From Clostridia bacterium (GTDB taxonomy: Bacteria > Bacillota > Clostridia > Christensenellales > Borkfalkiaceae): a stretch of DNA of 37,009 nucleotides. The position numbers and the translations under genes were made by a program. The notes under the pieces were generated by a model, which saw only the letters and a program-made list of their open reading frames with translations, ran no database searches and was not told the DNA's origin. The stretch lies in NCBI GenBank assembly GCA_029061495.1, contig JAIDRX010000032.1, positions 1 to 37,009 on the forward strand, read 5' to 3'. Numbering within the stretch: position 1 is the stretch's first letter; every line of letters begins with the position of its first letter. Shown piece after piece: positions 1-7,836 of this stretch.

Positions 1-2
1 CC

Positions 3-44
3 TTTTCAATGGACGCATATTTAAAAAGCATACCTAAGGAATAG
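3..44 (+). CDS. Possible C-terminal tail of a truncated + strand gene
   Basis: An open frame enters from the left edge and ends at a TAG, giving a C-terminal peptide FSMDAYLKSIPKE. A strong hairpin with a T-run follows 12 nt later, as expected after the last gene of a + strand transcript. The fragment is too short to identify, and other frames here also lack early stops, so the call rests mainly on the terminator. Confidence 0.3.
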   Translation, partial: FSMDAYLKSIPKE

Positions 45-55
45 TTAAAAAGATA

Positions 56-91
56 AAGCCGCGCGGCATACGCCGCGCGGCTTATTTTTTT
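56..91. terminator. Bidirectional intrinsic terminator
   Basis: A perfect 12-bp stem (AAGCCGCGCGGC) with loop ATAC is followed by a T-run on the + strand and a weaker T-rich stretch on the - strand. It can end both a gene entering from the left and the 99-605 gene. Confidence 0.85.
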
Positions 92-98
92 ATAAAGT

Positions 99-605
99 TT
101 ATTCCTCGCGTTTTTTAGTTTTTATAACGCCTGTCTTTTCAAGTACGAACAGCGTTACAACCGCTACGGTCAGCACCGCCGCGCTTATACCTAATCCCAA
201 CGCAATATCGGTATAAAAGCTATCGTCTTTAAGTTTGGTTATCTTTATATCTTTTATAGTGATTTTAAGCGTAGGAGAATTTGTATTTGCATAACCGTAA
301 TACGAAACTTTATGAGAGTCGGTCTTTTCCGATTTAAATTCGTCCGACAATTCTAACTTCCATCTGTAACTTGTTTCGTTGGAGTAATCACCGTATAAAG
401 TATATTCAACCTTATACTTACCTACCTCTTCTATTTTCAACTCAAAACTGCTATCAAACCACTGCGTTCCGTAACTGTAGCTTTCAAGCTTGTAAGTAAA
501 GCTATCCTCTACGTACTCCGCATTATTTGTTGAACAACCGGCAAACGCAGGGCAGATGCATAACACGCATATAAGCGAGGCTAAAAACAGCTTAAGCTTT
601 TTCAT
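99..605 (-). CDS. Predicted lipoprotein with C-terminal membrane anchor
   Basis: This protein of 168 residues is of unknown function. The N-terminus is a lipoprotein signal: positive residues, a hydrophobic stretch, then the lipobox AFAGC with the acylated Cys at about residue 24. The middle is rich in Tyr, Ser and Lys and looks like a beta-rich extracellular domain. Residues about 133-156 form one membrane helix followed by KTKKREE, so the C-terminus should be cytoplasmic. The start overlaps the end of the upstream membrane protein by 14 nt, with an AGGAGG site inside that gene, so the two are translationally coupled and may act together. I do not recognise a family. Confidence 0.75.
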   Translation of the reverse strand: MKKLKLFLASLICVLCICPAFAGCSTNNAEYVEDSFTYKLESYSYGTQWFDSSFELKIEEVGKYKVEYTLYGDYSNETSYRWKLELSDEFKSEKTDSHKVSYYGYANTNSPTLKITIKDIKITKLKDDSFYTDIALGLGISAAVLTVAVVTLFVLEKTGVIKTKKREE

Positions 606-1077
606 TTGCCTTTACCTCCTTTTTGCCGAAAAGAAACACGCTGTCCAAAATAAAGTAAACGCATATCAACACCGCTGGTATGGCAACCAAAAGCATTTCG
701 TCCATAAGCTCCGCCGCAACCGCATATAAATTTGCGTCAAGCATATCCAACACTGTTTTTCTCAGAACGAACAACAGCGTAATACACGTAACCGCAACGG
801 CAAGCCATATTGCCGCGGAAAGAATTTTTAAAATCCTTCCCTTAGAGAAAAACCCAAGTGCGCTCCCGAGCAGCGCGGGAACAAGCAGACAGCCTACACC
901 AACCGACGACCATTTAACAAACTCAACTATCTTGTTCATATCCGTTTCGGAAGTGAAAATCATAGCGTCCTTTACGATAAATCCGCTTATGAGCAGTGTA
1001 AAAGCCTCGTAAACCTCAATAAGCAGTGCAATACCTAGAATTACCGCAAAGACGTTTTTAACGAACGGTTTATTCAT
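592..1077 (-). CDS. Four-helix integral membrane protein, unknown function
   Basis: This 161-residue protein has about four predicted membrane segments (roughly residues 8-33, 54-76, 83-105 and 127-150). A consensus AAGGAGG site sits just before the ATG, and a TTGAAA-N17-TATAAT promoter lies just upstream. It is the first gene of a two-gene unit with the downstream lipoprotein (14-nt overlap). The charged C-terminus (KKEVKANEKA) is likely cytoplasmic. No family is recognised. Confidence 0.75.
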   Translation of the reverse strand: MNKPFVKNVFAVILGIALLIEVYEAFTLLISGFIVKDAMIFTSETDMNKIVEFVKWSSVGVGCLLVPALLGSALGFFSKGRILKILSAAIWLAVAVTCITLLFVLRKTVLDMLDANLYAVAAELMDEMLLVAIPAVLICVYFILDSVFLFGKKEVKANEKA

Positions 1078-1098
1078 ATTTCCTCCTTGAATAAATTT

Positions 1099-1127
1099 AT
1101 TATACTACAAACTTTTTACGTTTTCAA
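1099..1127 (-). promoter_or_regulatory. Sigma-70 promoter of the membrane protein/lipoprotein pair
   Basis: On the - strand the sequence reads TTGAAA, 17 nt, TATAAT, about 20 nt upstream of the ATG at 1077. Confidence 0.75.
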
Positions 1128-1134
1128 TATTATT

Positions 1135-1162
1135 AACGCGCGGCTTTTAAAAGCCGCGCGTT
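1135..1162. terminator. GC-rich perfect palindrome, likely hydrogenase operon terminator
   Basis: A 28-nt perfect inverted repeat (arm AACGCGCGGCTTTT) has T-runs on the + side. With the next hairpin it separates hydA from the downstream pair. The - strand T-run is weak, so polarity is uncertain. Confidence 0.65.
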
Positions 1163-1190
1163 TTTTATAAATACGTTAACCTCTTTACTC

Positions 1191-1224
1191 ACGGAAAATT
1201 TGCGTTAAGCAAATTTTCGTGAAC
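1191..1224 (-). terminator. Hairpin directly after hydA
   Basis: A long stem (CACG-AAAATTTGC pairing with GCAAATTTT-CGTG, one bulge) begins 4 nt after the hydA stop. It has no clean U-run, so it may protect the 3' end or act together with the 1135-1162 hairpin. Confidence 0.5.
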
Positions 1225-1228
1225 TACT

Positions 1229-2944
1229 TTAATACTTTTCGCGTTTGCCGTAAGTGGTATGTAAAAGCTTGTGGGCCTTGTGGCTGTTGGGCTTTTCAAA
1301 ATACTCTTTATACAGCGTTTCGACTGCGGGGTTAGAGTGCGAGGTGCGCATTTTACTTTCCTTATCGTAGTCGTAAAGCGCCTGCGCGCGTACCGCCTTT
1401 AAGTCGATAGAGTTTCTTACTTCGTCGTGAACGTAGGGCTGTCCGCCGCCGTTTATACAGCCGCCGGGGCAAGCCATAATCTCAACGAAGGTATAGTCCT
1501 TCTTACCGCTCTTTATATCCTCTATTACCTTTCTCGCATTGCCGAGGCCGCTTGCAACCGCAACCTTAACGGTAGCGCCGCCTACGTTATACTCCGCCTC
1601 TTTTACGCCCTGCGTTCCGCGCACTTCTTTAAACTCCAAAGGTGCGCCGCTTCCGCCAAGCTTATATGCCGCGGTACGTAATGCCGCTTCCATAACGCCG
1701 CCGGTTGCGCCGAAAATCGCACCCGCGCCGCTCGCCTCGCCGAAGGGCAAGTCGAATGCGGAGTCCTCGACGTTGGCAAAATCGATACCCGCTTCCTTAA
1801 TCATTTTAGCAAGCTCGCGCGTGGTCAAAGCCGCGTCCGTGAAATGTCCGAGCTCGTCGCGCGAAATTTCAAACTTTTTAGCCGTGCAGGGGATAACCGA
1901 TACGACGTATAGATTTTTCGGGTCTATGCCGTGCTTTTCGCAATAGTACGTTTTAAGCACTGCCGAGAACATTTCCTGCGGCGATTTGCAGGAGGATATG
2001 TTGGGTAAAAGCTCGGGATAGTAATGCTCGGCAAACTTTATCCAGCCGGGGCAGCAGCTTGTAAACATGGGCAGCTTGCCGCCGTTTTTAATTCTGTCCA
2101 AAAGCTCGTTCGCCTCCTCCATAATAGTGAGGTCGGCGGTTATATCCATATTGAAGCACTTAACGTCGCCGAGCTGTTTTATGGCGGTAACCATCTTGCC
2201 CTCTACGTTCGTCCCTACGGGAAGCCCGAACGCCTCTCCGAGCGTCGCCCTAACCGACGGAGCGGTAAAGAACACAACCTGCTTTTCGGGATCTACTATC
2301 GCGCCCCAGACGTCGGCAACCGCGCTCTTTTCATACAGCGCTCCTACGGGGCAGGCAACCACGCACTGACCGCAGTTTACGCAAGGCGTATACGCAAGCG
2401 AAACGTCGTACGGCGAGCCGATAACCTTTGCATATCCCCTGTTTTTGGGACCTATCGCGCCGATAGTCTGCTGCTCGCACGCGGCAACACAGCGCGTACA
2501 CATAACGCACTTAGAATTATCTCTTACGACCGAAGCCGACAAATCGTCGATAGGCTTAACGTCGTGGTCTGTGCCGAATTTATCCTCTTCCGCGTTGTAC
2601 TCTAAGGCGAGCTTTTGCAATTCGCAGTTCATAGAGCGAACGCAGCTTAAACACTTCTTTTTATGGGTTGAAAGGATAAGCTCAATTGTTGTCTTTCTCG
2701 ACTTTCTTACCCTCGGCGTATTGGTGCGCACTTCCATTCCTTCCGCAACGGGATAAACGCACGCCGCCACAAGTCCCCTTGCGCCCGTCGCTTCAACGAG
2801 GCACACGCGGCACGAGCCGACGCACTGCACGTCCTTTAAATAGCACAGGGTGGGGATTCTTACGTTGGCGACCTTTGCCGCCTGCAATATAGTCGAACCT
2901 TCCGGCACGCTTACCGGAATACCGTTTATTTTAAGATTAACCAT
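1229..2944 (-). CDS. hydA: NAD-linked [FeFe] hydrogenase catalytic subunit HydA (HndD-like)
   Basis: Catalytic subunit of a cytoplasmic trimeric hydrogenase that makes H2 from NADH plus reduced ferredoxin, or the reverse. In order: a plant-type [2Fe-2S] domain (CVGSCRVC), a His-Cys3 [4Fe-4S] site (HKKKCLSC), two [4Fe-4S] ferredoxin motifs (CVMCTRCVAAC, CVNCGQCVVAC), then the H-cluster domain with TSCCPGW, IPCTAKKFE and MACPGGCINGGGQP. The family usually has MPC in the second motif; here Met is Ile. The ORF can begin at a GTG nine bases earlier, but I chose the ATG at 2944 because GAGGTG lies 6 nt before it. Length about 571 residues matches three-subunit enzymes. It is the last gene of hydC-hydB-hydA. 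Confidence 0.95.
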   Translation of the reverse strand: MVNLKINGIPVSVPEGSTILQAAKVANVRIPTLCYLKDVQCVGSCRVCLVEATGARGLVAACVYPVAEGMEVRTNTPRVRKSRKTTIELILSTHKKKCLSCVRSMNCELQKLALEYNAEEDKFGTDHDVKPIDDLSASVVRDNSKCVMCTRCVAACEQQTIGAIGPKNRGYAKVIGSPYDVSLAYTPCVNCGQCVVACPVGALYEKSAVADVWGAIVDPEKQVVFFTAPSVRATLGEAFGLPVGTNVEGKMVTAIKQLGDVKCFNMDITADLTIMEEANELLDRIKNGGKLPMFTSCCPGWIKFAEHYYPELLPNISSCKSPQEMFSAVLKTYYCEKHGIDPKNLYVVSVIPCTAKKFEISRDELGHFTDAALTTRELAKMIKEAGIDFANVEDSAFDLPFGEASGAGAIFGATGGVMEAALRTAAYKLGGSGAPLEFKEVRGTQGVKEAEYNVGGATVKVAVASGLGNARKVIEDIKSGKKDYTFVEIMACPGGCINGGGQPYVHDEVRNSIDLKAVRAQALYDYDKESKMRTSHSNPAVETLYKEYFEKPNSHKAHKLLHTTYGKREKY

Positions 2945-2954
2945 GCTCCTCACC

Positions 2955-4847
2955 TCACTTCTTCACTATCGCGCTGAAACGGCAGTGCGCTATACACTGT
3001 CCGCATTTAATGCACTTGCTGGGGTCTATCTCATGCGCACTCTTTACAACGCCCGAAATTGCGTTTGCGGGGCAGTTGCGCGCGCACAGCGTACAGCCGC
3101 GGCATCTGTCGGGTTCTATGTAGTAATTCAAAAGCGATTTGCACACGCCCGCGGGGCACTTCTTTTCATAGATGTGCGCCTTGTATTCGTCGCCGAAGTG
3201 CTCCATTGCCGATAGCACGGGGTTGGGCGCGGACTGACCGAGCGCGCATAAAGAAGACGACTTCATATGCTCTGCAATTTCTTTAATCTTTTCCAAGTCC
3301 TCGGGTTCGCCCTTGCCGTCGGTTATTTTTGTAAGCGTCTCCAAAAGGCGCTTAGTACCTATTCTGCAAGGGGTGCATTTGCCGCAGCTTTCGTCCGCGG
3401 TGAACTCTAAGTAGAACTTAGCTATATCCACCATACAGGTGTCCTCGTCCATGACGATAAGACCGCCCGAGCCCATCATCGAGCCGATAGCGACGAGGTT
3501 GTCGAAGTCCATTGCTATATCGATATATTTTGCGGGAATACAGCCGCCCGAGGGACCGCCCGTCTGCGCGGCTTTAAACTTTTTGTCGTTGGGTATTCCG
3601 CCGCCGATATCGTAAATTATGGTTTTCAGCGTAGTGCCCATAGGAACTTCCACAAGACCTACATTTTTGATTTTTCCGCCTACCGCAAATACCTTGGTGC
3701 CCTTGCTCTTTTCGGTACCGATAGACGAGAACCATTCCGAGCCTTTTAAAATTATAGGCGCAACGCTTGCCCACGTCTCAACGTTGTTTATAAGCGTAGG
3801 CTTTCTGAATATACCGCTTTGTGCGGGGAAGGGGGGCTTGGGGCAGGGTTCGCCGCGCTTGCCCTCAACGCTTGCGATAAGCGCCGTTTCCTCGCCGCAG
3901 ACGAACGCACCCGCGCCGAGACGGACGTGAATGTCGAAGTTAAATCCGCTGCCTAAAATATTGTTTCCTAAAAGCCCGAGCTTTCTTGCCTGTGAAATTG
4001 CTATGTTTAACCTTTCAACGGCTATGGGGTACTCCGCGCGGACGTAAATGTAACCCTCCTGCGCGCCTACCGCAAAGCCCGCTATCGTCATAGCCTCGAG
4101 TACGGTGTGGGGGTCGCCCTCCAGAACCGAGCGGTCCATAAACGCGCCGGGGTCGCCCTCGTCCGCGTTACAGCAAACGTATTTTTTGTCGCCTGCCGCG
4201 TCCTTGGTAAACTGCCATTTAAGACCGGTGGGGAAGCCTGCGCCGCCCCTGCCGCGAAGCCCCGCGGCTTTTATTTCCGCGATAACCTCGTCGGGGGTCA
4301 TAGAGGTCAAAACCTTTGCAAGCGCCTTGTAGTCGCCTGCCGCGATAGCTTCCTCGATGCTTTCCGCCGCGATTACGCCGCAGTTTCTTAAAGCTATACG
4401 CATCTGGTGTTTGTAGAAAGGAATTTCCGCAAACGGAATAACGCTGCCGTCTCTATGAACGGTATCCGCATATAAAAGCTCCTTTACTATTCTGCCGCCT
4501 TTAACAAGGTGCCTTTCGGCAACCGTCTTGGCGTGCTCGGGGGTCATCTGCGAGTAGAACGCACCCTCGGGGTAAACTATCATTATGGGACCGAGTGCGC
4601 AAAGTCCGAAGCAGCCCGTCTTTACTATTAAAACGTCGTCTATTTTCAGCTCTTTAAAGCTCTTTTCAAGCTGTTCGATAACCTGCAGAGAGTGCGAGGA
4701 AGTACAGCCCGTACCGCCGCACACCAAAACCTGCTTTCTGTAGCCCGTGTTCTCGGCAAGCTTTTCAGCCTGTTCGCGCACGATGCGCCTTACGTTTATT
4801 AAATCCGCTTTCTGGGCGGCAATGTTTTCAAGTTCCTGTACTGTCAT
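2955..4847 (-). CDS. hydB: Hydrogenase flavin subunit HydB (NuoF/HndC-like)
   Basis: This 630-residue subunit binds NAD(H) and FMN and passes electrons among NADH, ferredoxin and HydA. The N-terminus is a thioredoxin-like [2Fe-2S] domain (CGGTGCTSS, then CFGLCALGP). The NuoF core follows with GRGGAGFPTGLKW and GEETALIASVEGKRG for FMN/NAD binding, then the N3-type cluster motif ESCGKCTPCRIG. The C-terminus adds two [4Fe-4S] ferredoxin motifs (CRGCTLCARNCP, CIKCGQCIAHC), an addition typical of electron-bifurcating hydrogenases. It lies 13 nt after hydC and 10 nt before the hydA ATG, so all three are one transcript. Confidence 0.95.
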   Translation of the reverse strand: MTVQELENIAAQKADLINVRRIVREQAEKLAENTGYRKQVLVCGGTGCTSSHSLQVIEQLEKSFKELKIDDVLIVKTGCFGLCALGPIMIVYPEGAFYSQMTPEHAKTVAERHLVKGGRIVKELLYADTVHRDGSVIPFAEIPFYKHQMRIALRNCGVIAAESIEEAIAAGDYKALAKVLTSMTPDEVIAEIKAAGLRGRGGAGFPTGLKWQFTKDAAGDKKYVCCNADEGDPGAFMDRSVLEGDPHTVLEAMTIAGFAVGAQEGYIYVRAEYPIAVERLNIAISQARKLGLLGNNILGSGFNFDIHVRLGAGAFVCGEETALIASVEGKRGEPCPKPPFPAQSGIFRKPTLINNVETWASVAPIILKGSEWFSSIGTEKSKGTKVFAVGGKIKNVGLVEVPMGTTLKTIIYDIGGGIPNDKKFKAAQTGGPSGGCIPAKYIDIAMDFDNLVAIGSMMGSGGLIVMDEDTCMVDIAKFYLEFTADESCGKCTPCRIGTKRLLETLTKITDGKGEPEDLEKIKEIAEHMKSSSLCALGQSAPNPVLSAMEHFGDEYKAHIYEKKCPAGVCKSLLNYYIEPDRCRGCTLCARNCPANAISGVVKSAHEIDPSKCIKCGQCIAHCRFSAIVKK

Positions 4848-4860
4848 TTATTCCGCCTCC

Positions 4861-5349
4861 TTAATCCTTCATGTACTTGTCCAAAATTGTAGGGACGTCC
4901 GCCGCCGTCAATTTTCCGTAGACCTCTCCGTCCACTATCATTACGGGCGCAAGTCCGCACGCGCCAACGCAGCGGCAGCTTTCTATCGAGAACTTTTTAT
5001 CGGGCGTACACTCGCCGCAGGATATTCTCAGCTCCCTCTCGATAGCCTCTAAAATTTTGTCCGAACCCTTTACGTAGCAAGCCGTGCCGAGGCATACGCT
5101 TATCTGGTGCTTGCCCTTAGGGGTGAGCGAAAACTGCGAGTAGAATGTTGCAACGCCGTATACTTCGGCAAGGGGTATTTCAAGCTCCTCGGCTATAACC
5201 GTCTGAACTTCCGCGGGAAGATAGCCGTAAATGTTCTGCGCCTCGTGCAATACGGGCATAAGTGCGCCGGGCTCGTTGCGGTGAGCGTTTATGCAGCTTA
5301 AAAGCTGCGCCATCTGCTCTTCCGTTCCCTCAAAAAGATTTTGTGCCAT
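4861..5349 (-). CDS. hydC: Hydrogenase [2Fe-2S] subunit HydC (NuoE/HndA-like)
   Basis: This is the smallest hydrogenase subunit, a thioredoxin-like [2Fe-2S] protein with the four-Cys pattern CLGTAC and CRCVGACG. It relays electrons to the flavin subunit. The ORF track starts 13 codons earlier, but the ATG at 5349 has AGGAGA 6 nt upstream and gives MAQNLFEGTEEQ, a normal start for this family, with length about 162. It is the first gene of the operon. The promoter and an inverted-repeat operator lie in the 60 nt upstream. Confidence 0.93.
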   Translation of the reverse strand: MAQNLFEGTEEQMAQLLSCINAHRNEPGALMPVLHEAQNIYGYLPAEVQTVIAEELEIPLAEVYGVATFYSQFSLTPKGKHQISVCLGTACYVKGSDKILEAIERELRISCGECTPDKKFSIESCRCVGACGLAPVMIVDGEVYGKLTAADVPTILDKYMKD

Positions 5350-5379
5350 TAGTCTCTCCTGTTGATTTTTTGCCGTTTT

Positions 5380-5407
5380 ATTAATCAATAAATTAATACT
5401 GATTAAT
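5380..5407. promoter_or_regulatory. Inverted-repeat operator at the hydrogenase promoter
   Basis: ATTAATCA and TGATTAAT form a perfect 8-bp inverted repeat with a 12-nt gap. It overlaps the -10 box and the predicted transcription start, a position that suits a repressor. It is not a clear match to the usual Rex site (TTGTTAA-N4-TTAACAA), so the binding protein is unknown. Confidence 0.5.
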
Positions 5408-5433
5408 TATAACACTTATGAATGAAATATCAA
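5406..5433 (-). promoter_or_regulatory. Promoter of hydCBA
   Basis: The - strand reads TTGATA, 16 nt, TATAAT. The -10 overlaps the upstream arm of the inverted repeat. Confidence 0.75.
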
Positions 5434-5483
5434 AATGTTTTCGACCTATATTTACAATTTTCGCGCCGTAAAATTATGGAATA

Positions 5484-5509
5484 GAAAAGCGCGCCCTTTC
5501 GGGCGCGCC
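5484..5509 (-). terminator. Terminator of the SNF transporter gene
   Basis: The stem GGGCGCGCCC/GGGCGCGC around GAAA is followed on the - strand by TTTTC, just past the transporter stop codon. Confidence 0.75.
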
Positions 5510-5513
5510 CTCT

Positions 5514-7025
5514 TTATTGTAAAGACTTTTTGCGCCGTATAAAACGCAACCCCTTCCCCCTGTCTATAAGCTTTATTACAAAGCCCGAGGAAAAGATTAT
5601 AACCGATACAACCCAGCCGAAAATAATCTGCGCCCAGACGGGGTAACTTCCGTAAGACAAATGCTCGACGAAAATAAAGTTGTACAGCCCCCACGCCGTC
5701 AGCGAACAAAGCACTACGGGGCAGATAACTTTAAGCGAAATCAAAAACGCTTTTTTCGGCATTCTTATTCTCTTGGTATAGCGGTTAATTTCGCCGACGA
5801 GGTCTTCCCTCTTTGCGCTTAACCCTAAAAGCAAGCTTTCCGCAACGCCAAGCAAAAGTATGTTAAAGTAGTTTGCAAAGTGGTCGGCAATATCCACTAC
5901 CGCCGCCGCGAGCGGAGTTGCAAACGTAAGGCACACCGCCGCCCCGATAAGACAGATAAAAAGGGCAAGCTTTTTCTTTTTTATTTTGAACTTTTCGGCA
6001 AGGGGATTTGCCGCCGCCTCTATCATTGACACGGCAGACTGCGCCGCCATCATTGCAAGCGAAAAATAGAACAGCACGCCCACTGCCCCGTTCAGCGCGG
6101 GGTGGGAAAGCGAGAACACGCGCGTTATCGCCACGGGGTACACGACGAAAGCGGTAACTATCCCCGACTGTGAAATATCGTTTTGCAGACCGCAGCCGTA
6201 CAGCGTTGTAAACAGCACTACCGACGAGAGAACGGAAACGAAAAAGTCCGCCCCCGCAATAATTAAACTGTCGCGGAATACGTTAGTTCCCTCGGGCAGG
6301 TACGCGCCGTAAGCGGGCATTATCCCGACTAATATAGACAGCGAAAAGAATACCTGCCCAAGCGCGGTAAGCCACAGCTCGCCGTTTGCCAATGCCTTGA
6401 AATCGGGTACGAAAAGCGCGTATAAAGCCTTGCCGCTGTTGGAGTAAGTAAGCCCGCGGATAGCAAAAAACAACAGTAAAACTATGGGTATTATAACCGT
6501 AAATTTTGCCGTTGCCGCAAGCGATTTTGCGCCCCCGCGCAGACAGAAGTACATTACAACCCACGCGGCGATAATGCACCCGCACACGATAGGAGAAAAG
6601 GAATTTCCGTTCAGCACTTCGGTGAAAAAGTACCCCGCCGCGTCGGTGCGCGGATTCTCTGAAGTAGCTTTGCACAGCGGAACAATTTTTATAAGCATAG
6701 CTATTATCCAGCCCAAAAGTCCAGCGTAAATTATAGCGACAATTAAAGAGTTGAAGCACGAAGCCCAGCCGACGGGTTCGGCTTTTTTATTAAGCCGCGC
6801 CATACATTTGGGCGCGCCGCCGCCGACCTTCCTTCCCAGTGCAATTTCCGCGTTTAGTATTGGTACTCCCATAACGAGGAGGGCTATTAAGTATATAAAA
6901 AGGAATGTTCCCCCGCCGTACTTTGCACACAGCCCCGGAAAGCGCAACGCGTTGCCCAGCCCCACCGCCGCGCCTATACTTGCGAGTATAAACCCGCCCC
7001 TTGTTTTAAACTTTTCCTGCGACAT
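5514..7025 (-). CDS. Neurotransmitter:sodium symporter (SNF) family transporter
   Basis: This 503-residue inner-membrane Na+-coupled transporter, probably for an amino acid or similar small molecule, has the family N-terminus RGGFILASIGAAVGLGNALRF, which forms the Na+ site in helix 1, followed by about eleven more hydrophobic helices. The exact substrate cannot be read from the sequence. The ATG at 7025 has no clear Shine-Dalgarno site, and an AT-rich TATATT-like box lies only 6 nt upstream, so the mRNA may be leaderless. The upstream region is shared with the divergent promoter of array A. Confidence 0.9.
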   Translation of the reverse strand: MSQEKFKTRGGFILASIGAAVGLGNALRFPGLCAKYGGGTFLFIYLIALLVMGVPILNAEIALGRKVGGGAPKCMARLNKKAEPVGWASCFNSLIVAIIYAGLLGWIIAMLIKIVPLCKATSENPRTDAAGYFFTEVLNGNSFSPIVCGCIIAAWVVMYFCLRGGAKSLAATAKFTVIIPIVLLLFFAIRGLTYSNSGKALYALFVPDFKALANGELWLTALGQVFFSLSILVGIMPAYGAYLPEGTNVFRDSLIIAGADFFVSVLSSVVLFTTLYGCGLQNDISQSGIVTAFVVYPVAITRVFSLSHPALNGAVGVLFYFSLAMMAAQSAVSMIEAAANPLAEKFKIKKKKLALFICLIGAAVCLTFATPLAAAVVDIADHFANYFNILLLGVAESLLLGLSAKREDLVGEINRYTKRIRMPKKAFLISLKVICPVVLCSLTAWGLYNFIFVEHLSYGSYPVWAQIIFGWVVSVIIFSSGFVIKLIDRGKGLRFIRRKKSLQ

Positions 7026-7084
7026 ATATCTAATATATTAAACCGCTGTTGCAAATATTAAAAAGCCGCGCGCGGTTTGCAACG

Positions 7085-7113
7085 TTGAAAAATACAAAAC
7101 AATATGCTATAAT
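7085..7113 (+). promoter_or_regulatory. Promoter leading array A
   Basis: TTGAAA, 17 nt, TATAAT, directly before the conserved cassette leader AAAGGGTAAAAGACTT. Confidence 0.7.
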
Positions 7114-7137
7114 TATTTAAAGGGTAAAAGACTTTAA

Positions 7138-7254
7138 TTTGCTTGGCTGCGTACCGGCGGCGACACTGATGCTTCCGGCGCTAATTATCTGTCGGGTATA
7201 GGTAGTGCTTACGGTACGGACAATTTGCTCCTCTTTGCGGTGCGGCCTGCGCTT
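7138..7254 (+). other. Cassette A1
   Basis: 39 codons in the frame F-A-W-L-R-T ... A-V-R-P-A-L. Variable core starts GGDTDASGANYLSGIGSAYG. There is no in-frame start codon with a ribosome site. Similar to the end of C-type-lectin-fold (DUF6273-like) domains. Confidence 0.7.
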
Positions 7255-7276
7255 CAATTTTACCACGCCAAACAGA

Positions 7277-7305
7277 TTTACAAACCTCATACTTTGCGGT
7301 ATAAT
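7277..7305 (+). promoter_or_regulatory. Internal cassette promoter (A1-A2 spacer)
   Basis: TTTACA, 17 nt, TATAAT, then 9 nt to AAAGGGTAAAAG. Equivalent sequences with 17-18 nt spacing occur before A3 and A4 and, as TTTGCA-N18-TATAAT, between most array C cassettes. Array B keeps a weaker TAAAAT. Confidence 0.6.
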
Positions 7306-7329
7306 CAGGCAAAGGGTAAAAGACTTTAT

Positions 7330-7446
7330 TTTGCTTGGCTGCGTTCCGCCGATTATTCTTATGCGTACAATGCTGTTTATATTTCGGGCAGCGGGTCCGG
7401 TGATTGGACTATCGCTGCTCGGCGGTTAACGGTGCGGCCTGCGCTT
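7330..7446 (+). other. Cassette A2
   Basis: 39 codons, FAWLRS to TVRPAL. Core ADYSYAYNAVYISGSGSGDW. The first flanking Gly is Ala here. Confidence 0.7.
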
Positions 7447-7523
7447 TACTTTTACCTCGCCAAAACAGGTTTACAAACCTCATATTTTTGCGGTATAATC
7501 AGGCAAAGGGTAAAAGACTTAAA

Positions 7524-7640
7524 TTTGCTTGGCTGCGTTCCGGCTTCACTACTCTTACTGCTTACGGTTCGGGTTATCTTGCGAACAAGAGCGGTGCTTC
7601 TGCTTTAACTTCGCGACTCATAGCGGTGCGGCCTGCGCTT
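7524..7640 (+). other. Cassette A3
   Basis: 39 codons, FAWLRS to AVRPAL. Core GFTTLTAYGSGYLANKSGAS. It lies in a different frame from A2, so readthrough is not possible. Confidence 0.7.
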
Positions 7641-7719
7641 CATACTTTTACCTTCGCCAAACAGGTTTACAAACCTCATAACTTTGCGGTATAATTGCCC
7701 AAAGGGTAAAAGACTTCAT

Positions 7720-7836
7720 TTTGCTTGGCTGCGTTCCGGCAATAATCGTTATGCGTACTTTGCTTCTTACCTTTGCGGTACGGGAGACTACGACACTCCT
7801 TACCCGGCGCGTCAGTTAGCGGTGCGGCCTGCGCTT
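7720..7836 (+). other. Cassette A4 (last of array A)
   Basis: 39 codons, FAWLRS to AVRPAL. Core GNNRYAYFASYLCGTGDYDT. Its frame continues into the tail as LAVVSRIRLVIHNRTD before a stop at 7911. C6 has the same in-frame extension. Confidence 0.7.

Larger units (their letters stand above)
7118..7836 (+). repeat. Array A: four tandem WLRS...VRPAL cassettes
   Basis: Four cassettes of 39 codons repeat at 192, 194 and 196 bp. Each has a conserved leader (AAAGGGTAAAAGACTT, then TTTGCTTGGCTGCG), a variable core of about 75 nt, and a conserved end (GCGGTGCGGCCTGCGCTT). The spacers carry CGCCAAACAGGTTTACAAAC-like sequence and a TTTACA-N17/18-TATAAT promoter in the array direction. The frame stays open from A1 to A2 but breaks later, so this is not one gene. 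The region between the SNF transporter and 8088 holds no other gene. Confidence 0.85.

Noticed and set aside
5380-5407. Rex binding site at the hydrogenase promoter
   Set aside because: The arms and spacing do not match the TTGTTAA-N4-TTAACAA type, so I list it only as an unassigned operator.
7118-7836. Array A, B or C as a CRISPR array
   Set aside because: The repeat unit is about 190 bp, the conserved blocks are not 24-37 nt direct repeats with similar-size spacers, no cas gene is present, and the variable parts keep a protein frame.
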